NCBI GenBank assembly: GCA_014529385.2
Contig: CM043959.1
Span: 93,692,529 to 93,756,528, forward strand
Reading direction: 5' to 3'
Origin: Adiantum capillus-veneris
Taxonomy: Eukaryota; Streptophyta; Polypodiopsida; Polypodiales; Pteridaceae
DNA length: 64,000 bases
Below are positions 1 through 10,245 of the stretch, in pieces (the stretch's first letter is position 1; the number at the start of each line of letters is the position of its first letter). The notes beneath the pieces are model-generated. The model made no database searches and was not told the origin of the DNA. It saw nothing but the letters and a program-made list of their open reading frames with translations. The position numbers and the translations under genes were made by a program.

Positions 1-1207
1 TGTGTGTGTGTGTTTGTGTGTGCGAAGACCAGCTTGCGCAAAGGGGGGTGGAAGGTATGGTAACACGGAATGGCCGTTTTCACGTCTCCGTTCCCTATTC
101 CCATTCTAAGTTCCCGTTCTGAATCTCCGTTCCATGTTTCAAACGTGAGTACCTGTAACAAGAAATGGCGTTTTATGGCAGTTGTTGTTCCGTGTTCCCC
201 GTTTCGGGAAGTTTAATGATTGTGGTAGGGTAACTCCATAAAAATACAAAGAGGAATCACAAATGTAGTCATAGGTCCAAATATAGACCATCCCACATCA
301 CAACAATTCCATTGCACGCAATCCACATGCAACACCTACCGCATTGCAATCTAGACCAATGCAACGTGGGAGTTTCACTTAGAAATGATTGAAGAGTCCT
401 AACGAAGCCTTCTTACACATATGGAGCATGAAATGTGATTGGAAGTTCGAAAAAGCTTGTTCTCATCACTTTTTATAAAAAAAATCACTCACAAACTATG
501 AGTAATATATTGAAAACCAAAAAAAATTACAAGATACAACCCTACTCATACCTAGCCACGGCACCAGACCAACAAACCCCACAACCACAGAACATAAACT
601 ACGAGTCCATAAACCGTCTTTTTACACGGAAGTCGAGAATCCCAATACAAAGATCACACATAGAACAGAGCTAACTACAGGGTGGAAGCACATTAACGTG
701 TCATGTTTTTTGTGCTAGTTAGCATGTGCCAACAAGAATATCTTGTAAGCATAAGGAGATTGATGTCCTTCAAGTGTGTGGGCCTCCATCATGAATTGTA
801 AACATACTTTTCAAACATTGGACCGAAGTTCAAATGAGCTTGAAAATGTATGCTAAGATGTTACTTCGAGTAGTGGTGGAGTCATGATGCATGGAGGGAA
901 GCAGGGTGCAGGGTTGACATGTAGGAGAGAGGGACGGGGGGGGGGGGGGGGGGGGGGGGGGGGATGTGTGATTGCGAGCTACATGCCATCCCCCACTCCT
1001 AGCTCACCAGGATGCCCATGTGGAGAATAGCTCGGTACAACATCCAACCACCTGTGACGAAGACTCTCTTGATACTCCACCAAGAAGGAAGTCAAGGGCA
1101 AAAGATTTTGTTGCTTCTCCTTTGACCGACAAAAGGGTGTATCTGTCTAAATCCCAAGGATCCCCAATGCCAAAGAACATGCGTGGAGGGAAGGGGAAGA
1201 ATAACTC
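1..1207. other. Unassigned left flank with TG and poly-G microsatellites
   Basis: No convincing gene is visible. A TG microsatellite opens the window. The short open frames at 435-674 and 972-1256 have low-complexity composition and no recognisable domain. A 28-base G run sits at 936-963. The stretch ends in the trinucleotide AGG, which is the left target duplication of the neighbouring CACTA transposon. Confidence 0.5.
936..963. repeat. Poly-G tract
   Basis: An uninterrupted run of 28 G. The exact length is prone to assembly error. It is one of several long G/C homopolymers in the window (also 3060-3093, 19008-19046 and 23009-23026). Confidence 0.9.
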
Positions 1208-1210
1208 AGG

Positions 1211-1240
1211 AACTACAACAAAAAAGGGGGTTATCGACGT
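1211..1240 (+). repeat. Left terminal inverted repeat of the CACTA element
   Basis: Reads AACTACAACA, a spacer, then TTATCGACG. It pairs with the reverse complement of 8716-8745 (CACTACAACA, spacer, TTATCGACG). The middle ten bases have diverged, and the terminal C of the CACTA signature is A here. Confidence 0.85.
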
Positions 1241-1412
1241 ATATAGTGACGCTTAACGTCGCTATACGCGTCGATATATTCGTCCCTGTGAAACTGTCAC
1301 AAAGAGCGTCGATATACGCGTGGAAAGGCTTTATTAGCGACGCAGATAGCGATGTGTATATCGACGATGTTATAGACGGGTATAGCGACGCGTATATTGA
1401 CGACCATAACAG
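1231..1412. repeat. Left subterminal CGTCGATATACGCG-type motif cluster
   Basis: About ten copies of variants of CGTCGATATACGCG, CGTCGCTATACG and TATCGACG occur in both orientations within 180 bp. The same motif family is clustered at the other end (8566-8726). In En/Spm-type elements such subterminal repeats bind the TnpA protein; that role is inferred here. Confidence 0.8.
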
Positions 1413-1656
1413 TAAAAAAAATTTCTTGGGCAGAGGGCAGGTAGCCTAGCCTGTGCCCAAAGAAAAGATGGACACAGGCACCACAGCCAGACTTCCTGCC
1501 CTCTGCCCAAGAAAGCGAGCAGCACCAAAATCAACCGTGCTCCCGCAGAAATTTCAGCAGAGTTCCCTTTGTTTTTACATAAACTTTTCAAAAAAAAAAA
1601 ACATGTATATGCCTCCTACATGCTATCCATGTAGGATCTCACATGAGATTTAAGGC

Positions 1657-1930
1657 CAATGACCATAACGAACCATAACCATAACTTAAAAGCATAACCA
1701 TAACCATAACTTAAAACCATAACCGACCAATATAACCACTTTGATCATAACCAGAAACAAAATTAACAATAACCATAAGCATAACCAGAAAGTTAAACAT
1801 AACCATAAACAAAACCTGAACCATAACTATGTCTATACAAGAATAGGAGAAATAACCATGTCTATACAATGACAATAACCATAACCATAAGGAAAACAAT
1901 AACTGTCTGAACAATAATCATAACCATATA
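1657..1930. repeat. Degenerate CCATAA short tandem repeats
   Basis: Roughly 270 bp made largely of (A)CCATAA units with variants such as AGCATAA and ACAATAA. It lies inside the CACTA element between the left subterminal cluster and the coding part. It is not a plant telomere repeat (CCCTAAA) and has no gene. Confidence 0.75.
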
Positions 1931-2321
1931 TATATGTCTATACAAAAGGAGACACAGAAGCGTGTCTGTGTCTCACAAAGCATATATATGAAATCCGGGC
2001 CACTGATGACTAGGCGTCACAACCTGCACATAGGACAACTCACAAAATTAGTATTCATATATACTCACTTAATTAAATCAACTCACACATATGAACGTCT
2101 CACCTCAAGCAATCAGCGAGACTGTAAGGCCGCCTAGTCTAAAGGCTCTCCTGAAGCATCAAGATCATTCAATATTTCATAGATACCTTTGCGATATCCA
2201 TCTGACTCCTCCTGACGTGTCGGGGCTCGATGCATTGCAAGATTCTACGTTTATACGAAAATCAGAGTAATAAGAATACATGATTCATCGCGTTTTAAAA
2301 AACGCCATAGTTAAGATTAGA

Positions 2322-3057
2322 TTAGAAGCTCACAAACTCATAGCAAAAGGTGTCAAAGCCTTCGCTGCCAAGATGAGATGTCCCCCTGGTCATCTGTTGT
2401 ATTTGCGCAGCCTCACGCTGCTGTTTGAACCGCGTGGCCGCTCTCCGCTCATCCTCCCTGATCTGAAGCCACGTCTCGTGTGGGATGCCCAAAGGCTTCG
2501 GTGAGCCGGTTCTGAAAGCCTTCCGAGCTGCATCTCATCGATGTTTCACGGTGTCCCGTGCAACACCCTTGATCCATCTCCTCGGAACAACATCAGAACG
2601 CGGAGCAAGCTGGTATTCTCTCAGGATGGTCTCCACTATGTAAGTGACTTTGTCCTTTTCTTGTTGATCCCAAGACGTCAGAATGCTGGTCAAAAATTGT
2701 AGCTCCGCGAGCTGGCGAATCCGCTGTCTCATCTCAGTCTCGACTCTGTCCATGTCAACAGATCCATCTGGCCGTACAGTATAGAGCTTGGAGGCACTAG
2801 GATCCTGTGCCCCCCAAGGTGTCCGAGGTGTGCCAAGAGGTGTGTCAAGAGGTGTGCCTCGGTAGGACGGGGTTCGTGAGCGAGGAGGGGTCGAAGCATC
2901 TGTGGACCCTCCTCCACAGTAACCACCACCTCCACCTGACGATCACCGAGATCGGCGAGTGCGCCTGTGCTGCGGAGATGAGGACGTACCCGCCTCTGTC
3001 CCACCCCTAGGTGTCGAAGCGGCCGTGATGGGAGAAGCAAGCGTCGTACCCATAGGC

Positions 3058-3093
<36 letters not shown>

Positions 3094-3287
3094 ATAGGTG
3101 TCCCCCCCCTAAGCGTCGGACCCTCGGGTGTGAAGCCCGGAGGCGTAGTACCCGTGCCTCTGGCTACCCAGTACTGAGAAGCCTCTGCCATTTGAGCAGG
3201 CATCATCCGTGTAACGAAGCCCATGAATGCATCTGCACTTATAGAAGCGGGATCTGGAAACTGGTCTACCATACTAAAGTCTTGCAC
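2322..3287 (-). pseudogene. Ptta/TnpA-like second protein of the CACTA element (broken)
   Basis: Read on the minus strand from about 3287 (the first true ATG begins MVDQFPDPAS; the codon at 3287 itself is GTG and follows an AG that could be a splice acceptor). The N-terminal part contains a glycine run encoded by the 34-base C tract at 3060-3093. Downstream, in another frame, 2753-2535 encodes TEMRQRIRQLAELQF and WDQQEKDKVTYIVETILREY. After one in-frame TGA it continues with GIPHETWLQIREDERRAA and TSHLGSEGF, ending near 2322. The W...R...GS pattern recalls the plant Ptta/En-Spm TnpA-like family (PF03004-type); this rests on pattern memory only. At least one stop and one frameshift, probably slippage in the C tract, break it. 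Confidence 0.5.
3060..3093. repeat. Poly-C tract inside an ORF
   Basis: 34 consecutive C on the plus strand, encoding poly-glycine when read on the minus strand. Coding frames differ on its two sides, so length change here probably disrupted the ORF. Confidence 0.9.
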
Positions 3288-5208
3288 AAAGAAAGTAAAA
3301 TTAAGCGTCAGAACACAGTTGTTTAAATTAACTTTAAGCTTAATTTTAAATCCACGTCTTCACACAAACACTTACAAGCCTAGGCCTCGACGAGTGAGGC
3401 ATCATCGATAAGATCTTGCACCATTTCATCGTCTATCTCTAATTGCAAACATAACTCTGCCCCAACTCGTTCTGGCAGATTGTCTTCATCTACAAGTGTC
3501 AATTCTAGCTCGTCTGTGTCATCCCTGGCATAGAAGCCATTTTCCTCTGCCATACCTTCGTCCATCTCATCTAATGTCACAGTAGTATGGACGTCGTCTG
3601 ACTGACTTTCCTCCAGGAGATCTTGCCCTTCAAATACTTGTTTATTTCTTGGAGCAACCTGAACCACAAACCACCACTGTCACTCTCGAGGGTCCGGTAC
3701 AAAGACCACTTGCTCGCAATGTTCAGGGAGAGCAAATGTGTCGCTCGCATCTGTCCAAACCTTTGTAGAATCTATTTGCACAATTTTGTTTCCATCTGCG
3801 TACCGTTGCATTGCGACCAGAAGTAATCACCTTGAACCACTTCACATACAACAAAAACATCTCAAACCGCCTGAAGCTTACTTTCAGGATATCTGACACC
3901 AGCAGACCACAGTAATCTAGGTTGTTAGTGCTCTCATTCGTGTCTCTGGCACTAGCCTTGCTCTTTTGCATGAAACTAACCATTACCCCACTGTCAAACG
4001 TGTTTCTTCTGCTGTCAATTTGTTGTGTTCTGAAATGCTTTCCATGCGACCACAGTGCCATGTATGTATGATACTTCCAGTCACATCCAATAGCCATCTC
4101 TTCCTCTTCTAGAGATATGGGTTCTCCGATCTGTCGAGCTGCTCTCACTGTCTTGTCCAACCATGCCATTGTAGGAATTCAGGTAGAGGAGTGAGATAGT
4201 CTGGCAAGGGTAAACCTCTAGTCATTCGGCTTCGCCTGAAATCCTGTCGCTCCCTATTGCGTCTCTCTTTCTCTTCTTCGTACCTTTCAAGCCATTTTTG
4301 CATCGGCGGTGAATTTAGTATACAGAACTTCATGATCTTTTCTCGCATGGCATCGTTCATTTTCTTCGGCACCCCTTGCCCTTGCGGCTCCTCTCCCACC
4401 AGTCTTGCATCCTCCTCATCGCTCCACAGTCGAGGCATTTCTGGGTCAGAAACGGATAGAAATTCGGTCGTCAATACAAGAGACTCTTGCACCAGCCATC
4501 CTTCCTTGGAAGAGATCCACCGCACTAGCTCTGAAATCTTGTATATGCAGGTCCGCACTTCCTCCGTTAAACACCCCTTGATCGCAATTGGAAGAATGAA
4601 TTGCAAGAACTTATGCCAGTCGTGCGATTTCAGTCCTGACAGTTGATCGTCACCGGTGAATGCTGTTTTGAGACATCGCATATATCCTGTTGGCGTCCAG
4701 AACTCTGAAATCACCCTTTTAACTTGTCGCTCTTCGTTTTTTAGCAATACCCATGGCGCTCTTGGAAGTTTTATTTGGTCAGCTGCATTGGTGAAAGGCC
4801 ACAGCTCTGGCATCTTTCCAACTGACTGCAAATCATCTCGTGAAGCTCGATTGTCTTTCATTCCCATGATTGTCTTCCAGAGGAGCTCTCCCACATTCTT
4901 GAATATATGCATTGGATCCAACAAATGGTTAATTAGTAGATCACCCCAGTACGGCAACGTATGGAGAATGGACAAACGTTTCATTCCTAGAACAGGTTGC
5001 CCCTCATGTTGCTCCCATCGGCGACGCCACTTTTGTACATGCATAGGACGACATTCGATGCGACCAAGCTGACCTTCCCGCAAGTGATGGTCATCTGGAA
5101 GATAACGGTGGTGGCCTTGATAAATTGTCTTTCGAAGAGAGGCAGAATAGCGCACATCCAAGGACTGCTCGCAAATTGGACATGCATTGTATCCCGAAGT
5201 TGTTAGCC

Positions 5209-5287
5209 CTACATATATTAAAGCATGAATCAGGCCAAGGCAAAGTGCTTGCGAATAGCGAGAATTTTGTAAATCAAGAACCATTAC
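5209..5287 (-). other. Intron in the tnp2 transposase
   Basis: 79 bp, from GTAATGG to TATATGTAG on the minus strand. Removal joins DWPGYGEAS to LTTSGYNACPICEQ, restoring the conserved 'aspartate...CPxC' block of tnp2 proteins. Confidence 0.75.
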
Positions 5288-6027
5288 TAGAAGCTTCTCC
5301 ATATCCTGGCCAATCATGCATAGTCCACATAAGAAGTCCATGGATCCTTGCATGCTGTTGTCCTAGTGGTTCAACTGCATCTGCTATGTCGATCCCATGT
5401 CATAACTCCTGGAGCTCGTCAACTAGTGGAGCTAGATAAACATCCATGTTTTTTGCCTTGAAGTTACCAGGTACAATCAAGCTTAATATCAAATGACCCT
5501 TCTTGATAGCAAGCCACGGCGGGAGGTTGTAATTGATAAGGCACACAGGCCAAGTGCTCCATGACGAGCTTCTCAAGCCAAATGGATTGACTCCATCCAT
5601 TGCCATGCCCAAACGCAAATTGCGTGGTTCACTCTTAAAATGTGACCAGGTATCTTCAATGTGCCTCCAGGCCTTTGAATCAGCAGGCACCCTAAATGTT
5701 GCGTTAGTGGATCTATTCGTAGAATGCCACCGCATCAACTTTGCAATGGAACCACAACGAAACATGCTTTTTATCCTAGGAATAATAGGGAAATGCCGCA
5801 ACACTTTAGCTGGCACTGTCTCGCCAACTGCATCTTGTTTGTAGCGCATTGCTCCGCACTTAGGACACGATAGACAATCTGCGAATTCATTGCGAAAAAG
5901 AATGCAATCATTTGGATATGCATGAATCTTGTTGTAGTCCAAGCCAACTGAGGTCAATAGTTGCTTTGCGTCTGGCCTGGAGGGGGGCATTTCATTGCCA
6001 GCCGGTAGAAGTTGCTCCCGCAACAAC

Positions 6028-6108
6028 CTGTTTAAGCCACATTAAATTAAAAAGCTCTCCAAGCACGTCACTGTTGCAATCGGAAAATGCCTTTTATAAA
6101 TTACGTAC
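6028..6108 (-). other. Intron in the tnp2 transposase
   Basis: 81 bp, read on the minus strand from GTACGT to AAACAG. Splicing gives TTTAG|GTTG and joins the frame ending SVTALF to LLREQLLPAGN, matching the expected course of a tnp2 protein. Confidence 0.75.
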
Positions 6109-6885
6109 CTAAACAAAGCAGTGACGCTTGCATCTGACCACCCGTACACTGACTGAAGATTCCAAAACGCGAGACAAGTACGAAGCGTCGATATTTTGGC
6201 GCCTTCATAAATTGTTGACGTGCCAACTTCCTCACAATGTCTTCAGGAGATAGGCGCACGGCTTCTGGTGCTGCTTCGTTAGCGTTCTCCTCGTTTGTTT
6301 GGAAGAAGGCATCCAGCATCTCCTCCATGCCGTCTTCTTCTGTCTGTAAGTCATTTTCTGCTTCCATTCTTGGCTCTATATTGGTCGGACCTTCACGCAT
6401 AATCCTTTTTCTCTCTCTCTCAGATGTAGGTGTTATATCGCGAAAATCAATGCCCGTTCCGTAAGAGTCGTATCGTAGATTTTGTACGGTTTCTTTAGCA
6501 AACGCTCCATACTTGTGCACATGCTCATTACATATCCTACGCTTGCGCAGGATTTGATACTTGTAGAGCGTGCACGAGCATGCAATCTTTTCCTCCATGT
6601 TAGTTGATGACGTTGCCATCTGCAATGATTATGAATGTTATTTTAATATATATACTCCTCACAATGTAAACTACCTCGCATTCTCTAGTCTTGCCCAATC
6701 TCCGTACACCTCGGTCTAGAGGTGTACGGAGATCAGGACCACCGGGTCAAAATCTCGTCTTTACTGGTCAAATCCTATATGGGTAGACACATACGTGCAC
6801 TCCCAGGTGTACATGGCAATGCATGTAGCGGGAAAAACCCCTTTGCCTCTTTTATTTCCATAGTTTCTTCAACATCCTACGGCTA

Positions 6886-7686
6886 CCTACGGCTTGTGTA
6901 GTTGACGTTAATTCAAACCCATTGACCTACGGCTTGCCATACACGCTCTTGAAATTTCTTTAAGACTACTTAATGAACTACGGATGGTTTCGGTATGGAT
7001 AGAAGCCATTTTTGAAGTCCGTTTGCGTTTTTCCGTAGAAAAACGCAACAGGATTTGACCTACGGCTTGTGTATTTGGCATTTCTTCTATCCATTTGACC
7101 TACGGCTTTCCATACACGCTCTTTACATTGCCTAAAGACTACCTAATCGTCTACGGATGGTTTCAGTAGGCATAGAAGCCATTTCCGAAGTCCGTTTGTG
7201 TTTTTTCGTAGAAAAACGCAACCGGATTTGACTTACGGCTTGTGTATTTGGCGTTTCTTCTATCCGTTTGACCTACGGCTTGCCATACGCGCTCTTGACA
7301 TTGCCTAAAGACTACCTAATCGTCTACGGATGGTTTCAGAAGGCATAGAAGCCATTTTCGAAGTCCGTTTGCGTTTTTTCGTAGAAAAACGCAACCGGAT
7401 TTGACATACGGCTTGTGTATTTGGCGTTTCTTCTATCTGTTTGACCTACGGCTTGCCATATGCACTCTTGACATTGCCTAAAGACTACCTAATCGTCTAC
7501 GGATGGTTTCAGTAGACATAGAAGCCATTTCCGAAGTCCGTTTGTGCTTTTTCGTAAAAAAACGCAACTAGATTTGACCTACGGCTTGTTTATTTGACGT
7601 TAATTCAAACCCATTGACCTATGGCTTGCCATACGTGCTATTGACATTGCTTTAAGACTACCTAATGAACTACGAATGGTTTCAGC
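6886..7686. repeat. About 4.6 tandem copies of a 173-bp repeat with an internal hairpin
   Basis: Units begin near 6886, 7058, 7230, 7404 and 7577 with GACCTACGGCTTGTGTATTT or variants. Each contains a second TTTGACCTACGGCTTGCCAT, then CTACGGATGGTTTC, then a near-perfect hairpin of the form GCGTTTTT-loop-GAAAAACGC. The array lies inside the CACTA element upstream of the transposase gene. It has no coding potential; a regulatory or protein-binding role is possible but unproven. Confidence 0.88.
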
Positions 7687-7888
7687 TAGCTGTTTTAGCT
7701 GCTTAGTCCACACCCAGCAGTTTAGGATTCCATAATATGTTATTTTGTCATTTTGTTATTCTAACGTTGTATCAGTCTACCACATTGTAACTTTCTGGTC
7801 TCATAGGTCACTTTGGCCTTTTGAAGAGTTAACATAACATTTCATTTCATTTCTTTCTTTAATTTTAATTTTTTACGCAAACCATAAC

Positions 7889-8182
7889 TCTCTCTCTCTC
7901 TCTCTCTCTCTCTAGTTTTAATTTCCTACGCACATTTTTCTCTCTCTTTAATTTCCTACACGCACACACACTTCTCTCTTTCTCTCTCTCTCTATCTCTC
8001 TCTTTAATTTCTTACACGCACACACACTTCTCTCTTTCTCTCTCTTTCCTACACACACACACACTTCTCTCTCTCTCTCTTTCCTACACACACACCGCTC
8101 TCTATCTCTCTCTTTAATTTCCTACACGCACACACTTCTCTCTTTCTCTCTCTCTCTCTCTCTTTCCTACACACACACACAC

Positions 8183-8241
<59 letters not shown>

Positions 8242-8380
8242 CTACACACACACACACACACCGCTCTCTCTCTCTCTTTCCTACACAAACACACACACAC
8301 ACACACCGTTCTCTCTCTCTCTTTCCTACATATACACACACACACACCCCGCTCTCTCTCTCTCTCTCTATCTCTTTCCT

Positions 8381-8410
<30 letters not shown>
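7889..8410. repeat. Compound (CT)n/(CA)n microsatellite
   Basis: About 520 bp of alternating CT runs and CA runs in a repeating pattern of CT tract, TTTCCTACA, CA tract. Open frames across it consist only of simple-repeat residues and are not genes. Confidence 0.95.
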
Positions 8411-8411
<1 letters not shown>

Positions 8412-8565
8412 ATGTGGGGAGAGAGAGAGAGAGAGAGAGGGGTTAGGGGGGGGAAGAGTGCCATAATACCTCGCAGCAGGTTTCAGCCAAGATCTGAGAA
8501 CGCGCGCGTTGAGGGCGAAAATGGCCCCTTCGCGCGGGTTCGGCTTTTTTTCCCCCGAATTACTT

Positions 8566-8726
8566 CCGTCGATATATGCGTCGATATACGCGTGGGAAAA
8601 TTAGCCTTTCAACGCGTATATCCACAGTCATATCGACGCAGATATCGACGCGTATATCGACGGACGGTAAGTACGTCGATATGAGCGTGGAAAGGCACGG
8701 GCGTCGATATATAAAGCGTCGATAAC
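8566..8726. repeat. Right subterminal CGTCGATATACGCG-type motif cluster
   Basis: About ten variants of CGTCGATAT(A)CGCG and CGTCGATATGAGCG in both orientations, mirroring the left cluster. Both clusters also share CGCGTGG(G)AAA and a CCTTT(C/A)-type junction. Confidence 0.8.
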
Positions 8727-8745
8727 TTTGGGTTATGTTGTAGTG
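8716..8745 (-). repeat. Right terminal inverted repeat of the CACTA element
   Basis: Reverse complement begins CACTACAACATAACCC and continues to TTATCGACGC. It ends in the intact TAGTG signature and is followed by the AGG target duplication. Confidence 0.9.
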
Positions 8746-8747
8746 AG

Positions 8748-8751
<4 letters not shown>

Positions 8752-8796
<45 letters not shown>
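8752..8796. repeat. (CT)n microsatellite
   Basis: About 22 CT units directly beside the right end of the CACTA element. Confidence 0.95.
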
Positions 8797-8799
<3 letters not shown>

Positions 8800-9797
8800 A
8801 CCGCGAATGACATCAACTACATCTCACATTACACGACGCCTCTATGTGTGTGTGTGAACTGAGCAGTTATGGTTCAAGCTTGTGCAAAAATTACTCAAGA
8901 GTTATTTTCTAGTGGGGCTGCTTAAAGAATCTTTCTAAGGTGTTCATTGTTTCTCTTTGTTTGGCTATCTCCTGTATGCATGAAATTTGAGATACATATG
9001 ATTTTCCAATATTTTTTTTCTCCATAGATAGCCTTGCATTGTAATATCTTGTGACATTGGGGGTTGCAGCCCAATGGAAATCTCCCAAGCGAGTCAACAT
9101 CCCAACATCCAAGTGCAGGAGAAATTTTGTATTGTAGTAGAAGATTTCAATGTTGTTCATGGACTCTCAATTGACCCAAACTGGTGGTGGGTTAAAATCA
9201 TAGATGTGGAGTGGTTCAGTGTTTTCAGAGAGACAAAGGATCACATCAAATATCACATTAAATGTAGTTCTATACATAGCGATATGTATGACCAGGTGAT
9301 CCAGTTGCACTACGGGGTGTACCAGAAGGCTCCAACCAACATGGGGCTCCCATCTGCATTTGGAAAGGAGTTTAATGCAAGCAGTTCAGCCATGTAGCTC
9401 AATTGAGCTGAGTTTTCTATCCAGTATTTGCAGGACCTTTGCGAAAAAAGATACTATGAATCCCATGTCAAAAAGTGGAGGATGCATTGTAACATTTAAT
9501 GGCCTAGTAACTTGTGTGTAGCAGAAAATAGCATGAACATAGTGAGCATTTCATTAGAATAGCTTCCTAATGAGAATAACAAGAGTTCTTGGGTGGAGAG
9601 AGCAACAAAACACCTAGTTAGATAGCATGAACAATATAGGAGATGAGCATGCATTGAAGCTTGGCTCTTGGTTGGATTTGCATCACAAAGCCAAGAGTTG
9701 TTGGTGTAGGCCTCCCTTCTCACAAGCTTGGAGTATGTGATAAGCTTTCCATTAAAGCTTGAGAAGAGAGAGAGAGTCTTCTTACTCCACACATGAG

Positions 9798-9798
<1 letters not shown>
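8797..9798. other. Unassigned sequence with two short anonymous ORFs
   Basis: Open frames exist at 9074-9397 (+, 107 codons) and 8909-9160 (-, 83 codons). They overlap on opposite strands and neither shows a recognisable domain. No promoter or repeat boundary is evident. Confidence 0.35.

Positions 9799-9833
<35 letters not shown>
9799..9833. repeat. (TG)n microsatellite
   Basis: About 17 TG units. Confidence 0.95.
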
Positions 9834-9836
<3 letters not shown>

Positions 9837-9904
9837 TCAATAATGTCTTTGAAAAATCAGCCCCCTCTCTCTCTTGGTCGACCCCTCTTGCTTTTTGCTC
9901 ATGC

Positions 9905-10245
9905 TGCAGCCTCATTGGACCTCTCTAGAGATAACCAATGGTAATTAAGCAGTATAAGTGATAGCCTTCTGACATGTGTCCCCCTTTCCCCTTTTTTGAG
10001 AGCTTTAGGTAATTAATAAATGCAACTAAACTCTCATTGGATCCCTTTGCCTCCTGGGAAATAGGAATCAGGCAAGCCATTAGGCTGCTGAATGCTCATT
10101 GGTCCCCTTGGGAGACTGTCCAATAGTCTTCTAGAGAGCTTAATTCTTATTGGTTCTTTTATTAAGTGTTTTTAAATTAATTAAACTAGATTTACTCTAG
10201 CCTAATTCTCATTGGTCCACCTCCATGGCCATCCAATAGGATTTG
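9905..10245. repeat. Degenerate repeats carrying CTCATTGG / CCAAT motifs
   Basis: TCTCATTGG(T/A)(C/T)CC or a close variant recurs near 9911, 10032, 10095, 10147 and 10206. Several are followed within 40 bp by CCAATAG or CCAATGG in the opposite sense. Spacing is about 50-65 bp for the last four. These look like decayed tandem repeats; CCAAT-box function is only a guess. Confidence 0.5.

Larger units (their letters stand above)
3380..6619 (-). pseudogene. tnp2-type CACTA transposase, five or more exons, broken
   Basis: The likely start is the ATG at 6619 (MATSSTNMEEK). An acidic N-terminal region follows, ending KAPKYRRF and then, after a frame change, CLAFWNLQSVYGWSDASVTAL. A clean intron 6028-6108 (GT...AG) joins F-R to LLREQLLPAGNEMPP. 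Exon 6027-5400 has tnp2 hallmarks: KIHAYPNDCILFRNE, C-P-K-C-G, PRNLRLGMAMDGVNPFG, NLPPW and DVYLAPLVDELQEL. A TGA replaces the expected Trp, then the frame continues HGLLMWTMHDWPGYGEAS. A second intron 5209-5287 restores LTTSGYNACPIC. Exon 5208-4145 carries NHLLDPMHIFKNVG and HDWHKFLQFILP. A frameshift near 4150 leads to a DUF4216-like tail (TFDSGVMV, LDYCGLL), a further shift, WWFVVQVAPRNK and an acidic C-terminus. It would cut and rejoin DNA in the nucleus; this copy is not functional. Confidence 0.88.
1211..8745 (-). mobile_element. CACTA (En/Spm) DNA transposon, 7.5 kb, with AGG target duplication
   Basis: The right end reads TGTTGTAGTG, whose reverse complement is CACTACAACA. The left end at 1211 reads AACTACAACA, the same sequence with its first C changed to A. 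AGG occurs directly outside both ends (1208-1210 and 8746-8748), the 3-bp duplication expected for CACTA elements. The first ten bases match apart from that change, and TTATCGACG follows at the same distance on both sides. Just inside each end lie clusters of CGTCGATATACGCG-like motifs, as in En/Spm subterminal regions. The interior encodes a tnp2-type transposase and a Ptta/TnpA-like ORF, both on the minus strand. Stops, frameshifts and the mutated terminal base suggest this copy is no longer active. Confidence 0.93.

Noticed and set aside
1657-1930. Interstitial telomere repeat
   Set aside because: The unit is CCATAA with many variants, not CCCTAAA.
6886-7686. CRISPR-like array
   Set aside because: Units are 173 bp and contiguous, with no unique spacers, inside a eukaryotic transposon.
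8049-8464. Two long minus-strand ORFs rich in Cys/Val and Arg/Glu
   Set aside because: They are translations of the CT/CA microsatellite, with no non-repeat protein content.
9074-9397. 107-codon plus-strand ORF and the opposing minus-strand ORF 8909-9160
   Set aside because: No recognisable domain or flanking gene signals. Overlapping opposite frames are expected by chance in such DNA, so they are listed only as anonymous sequence.
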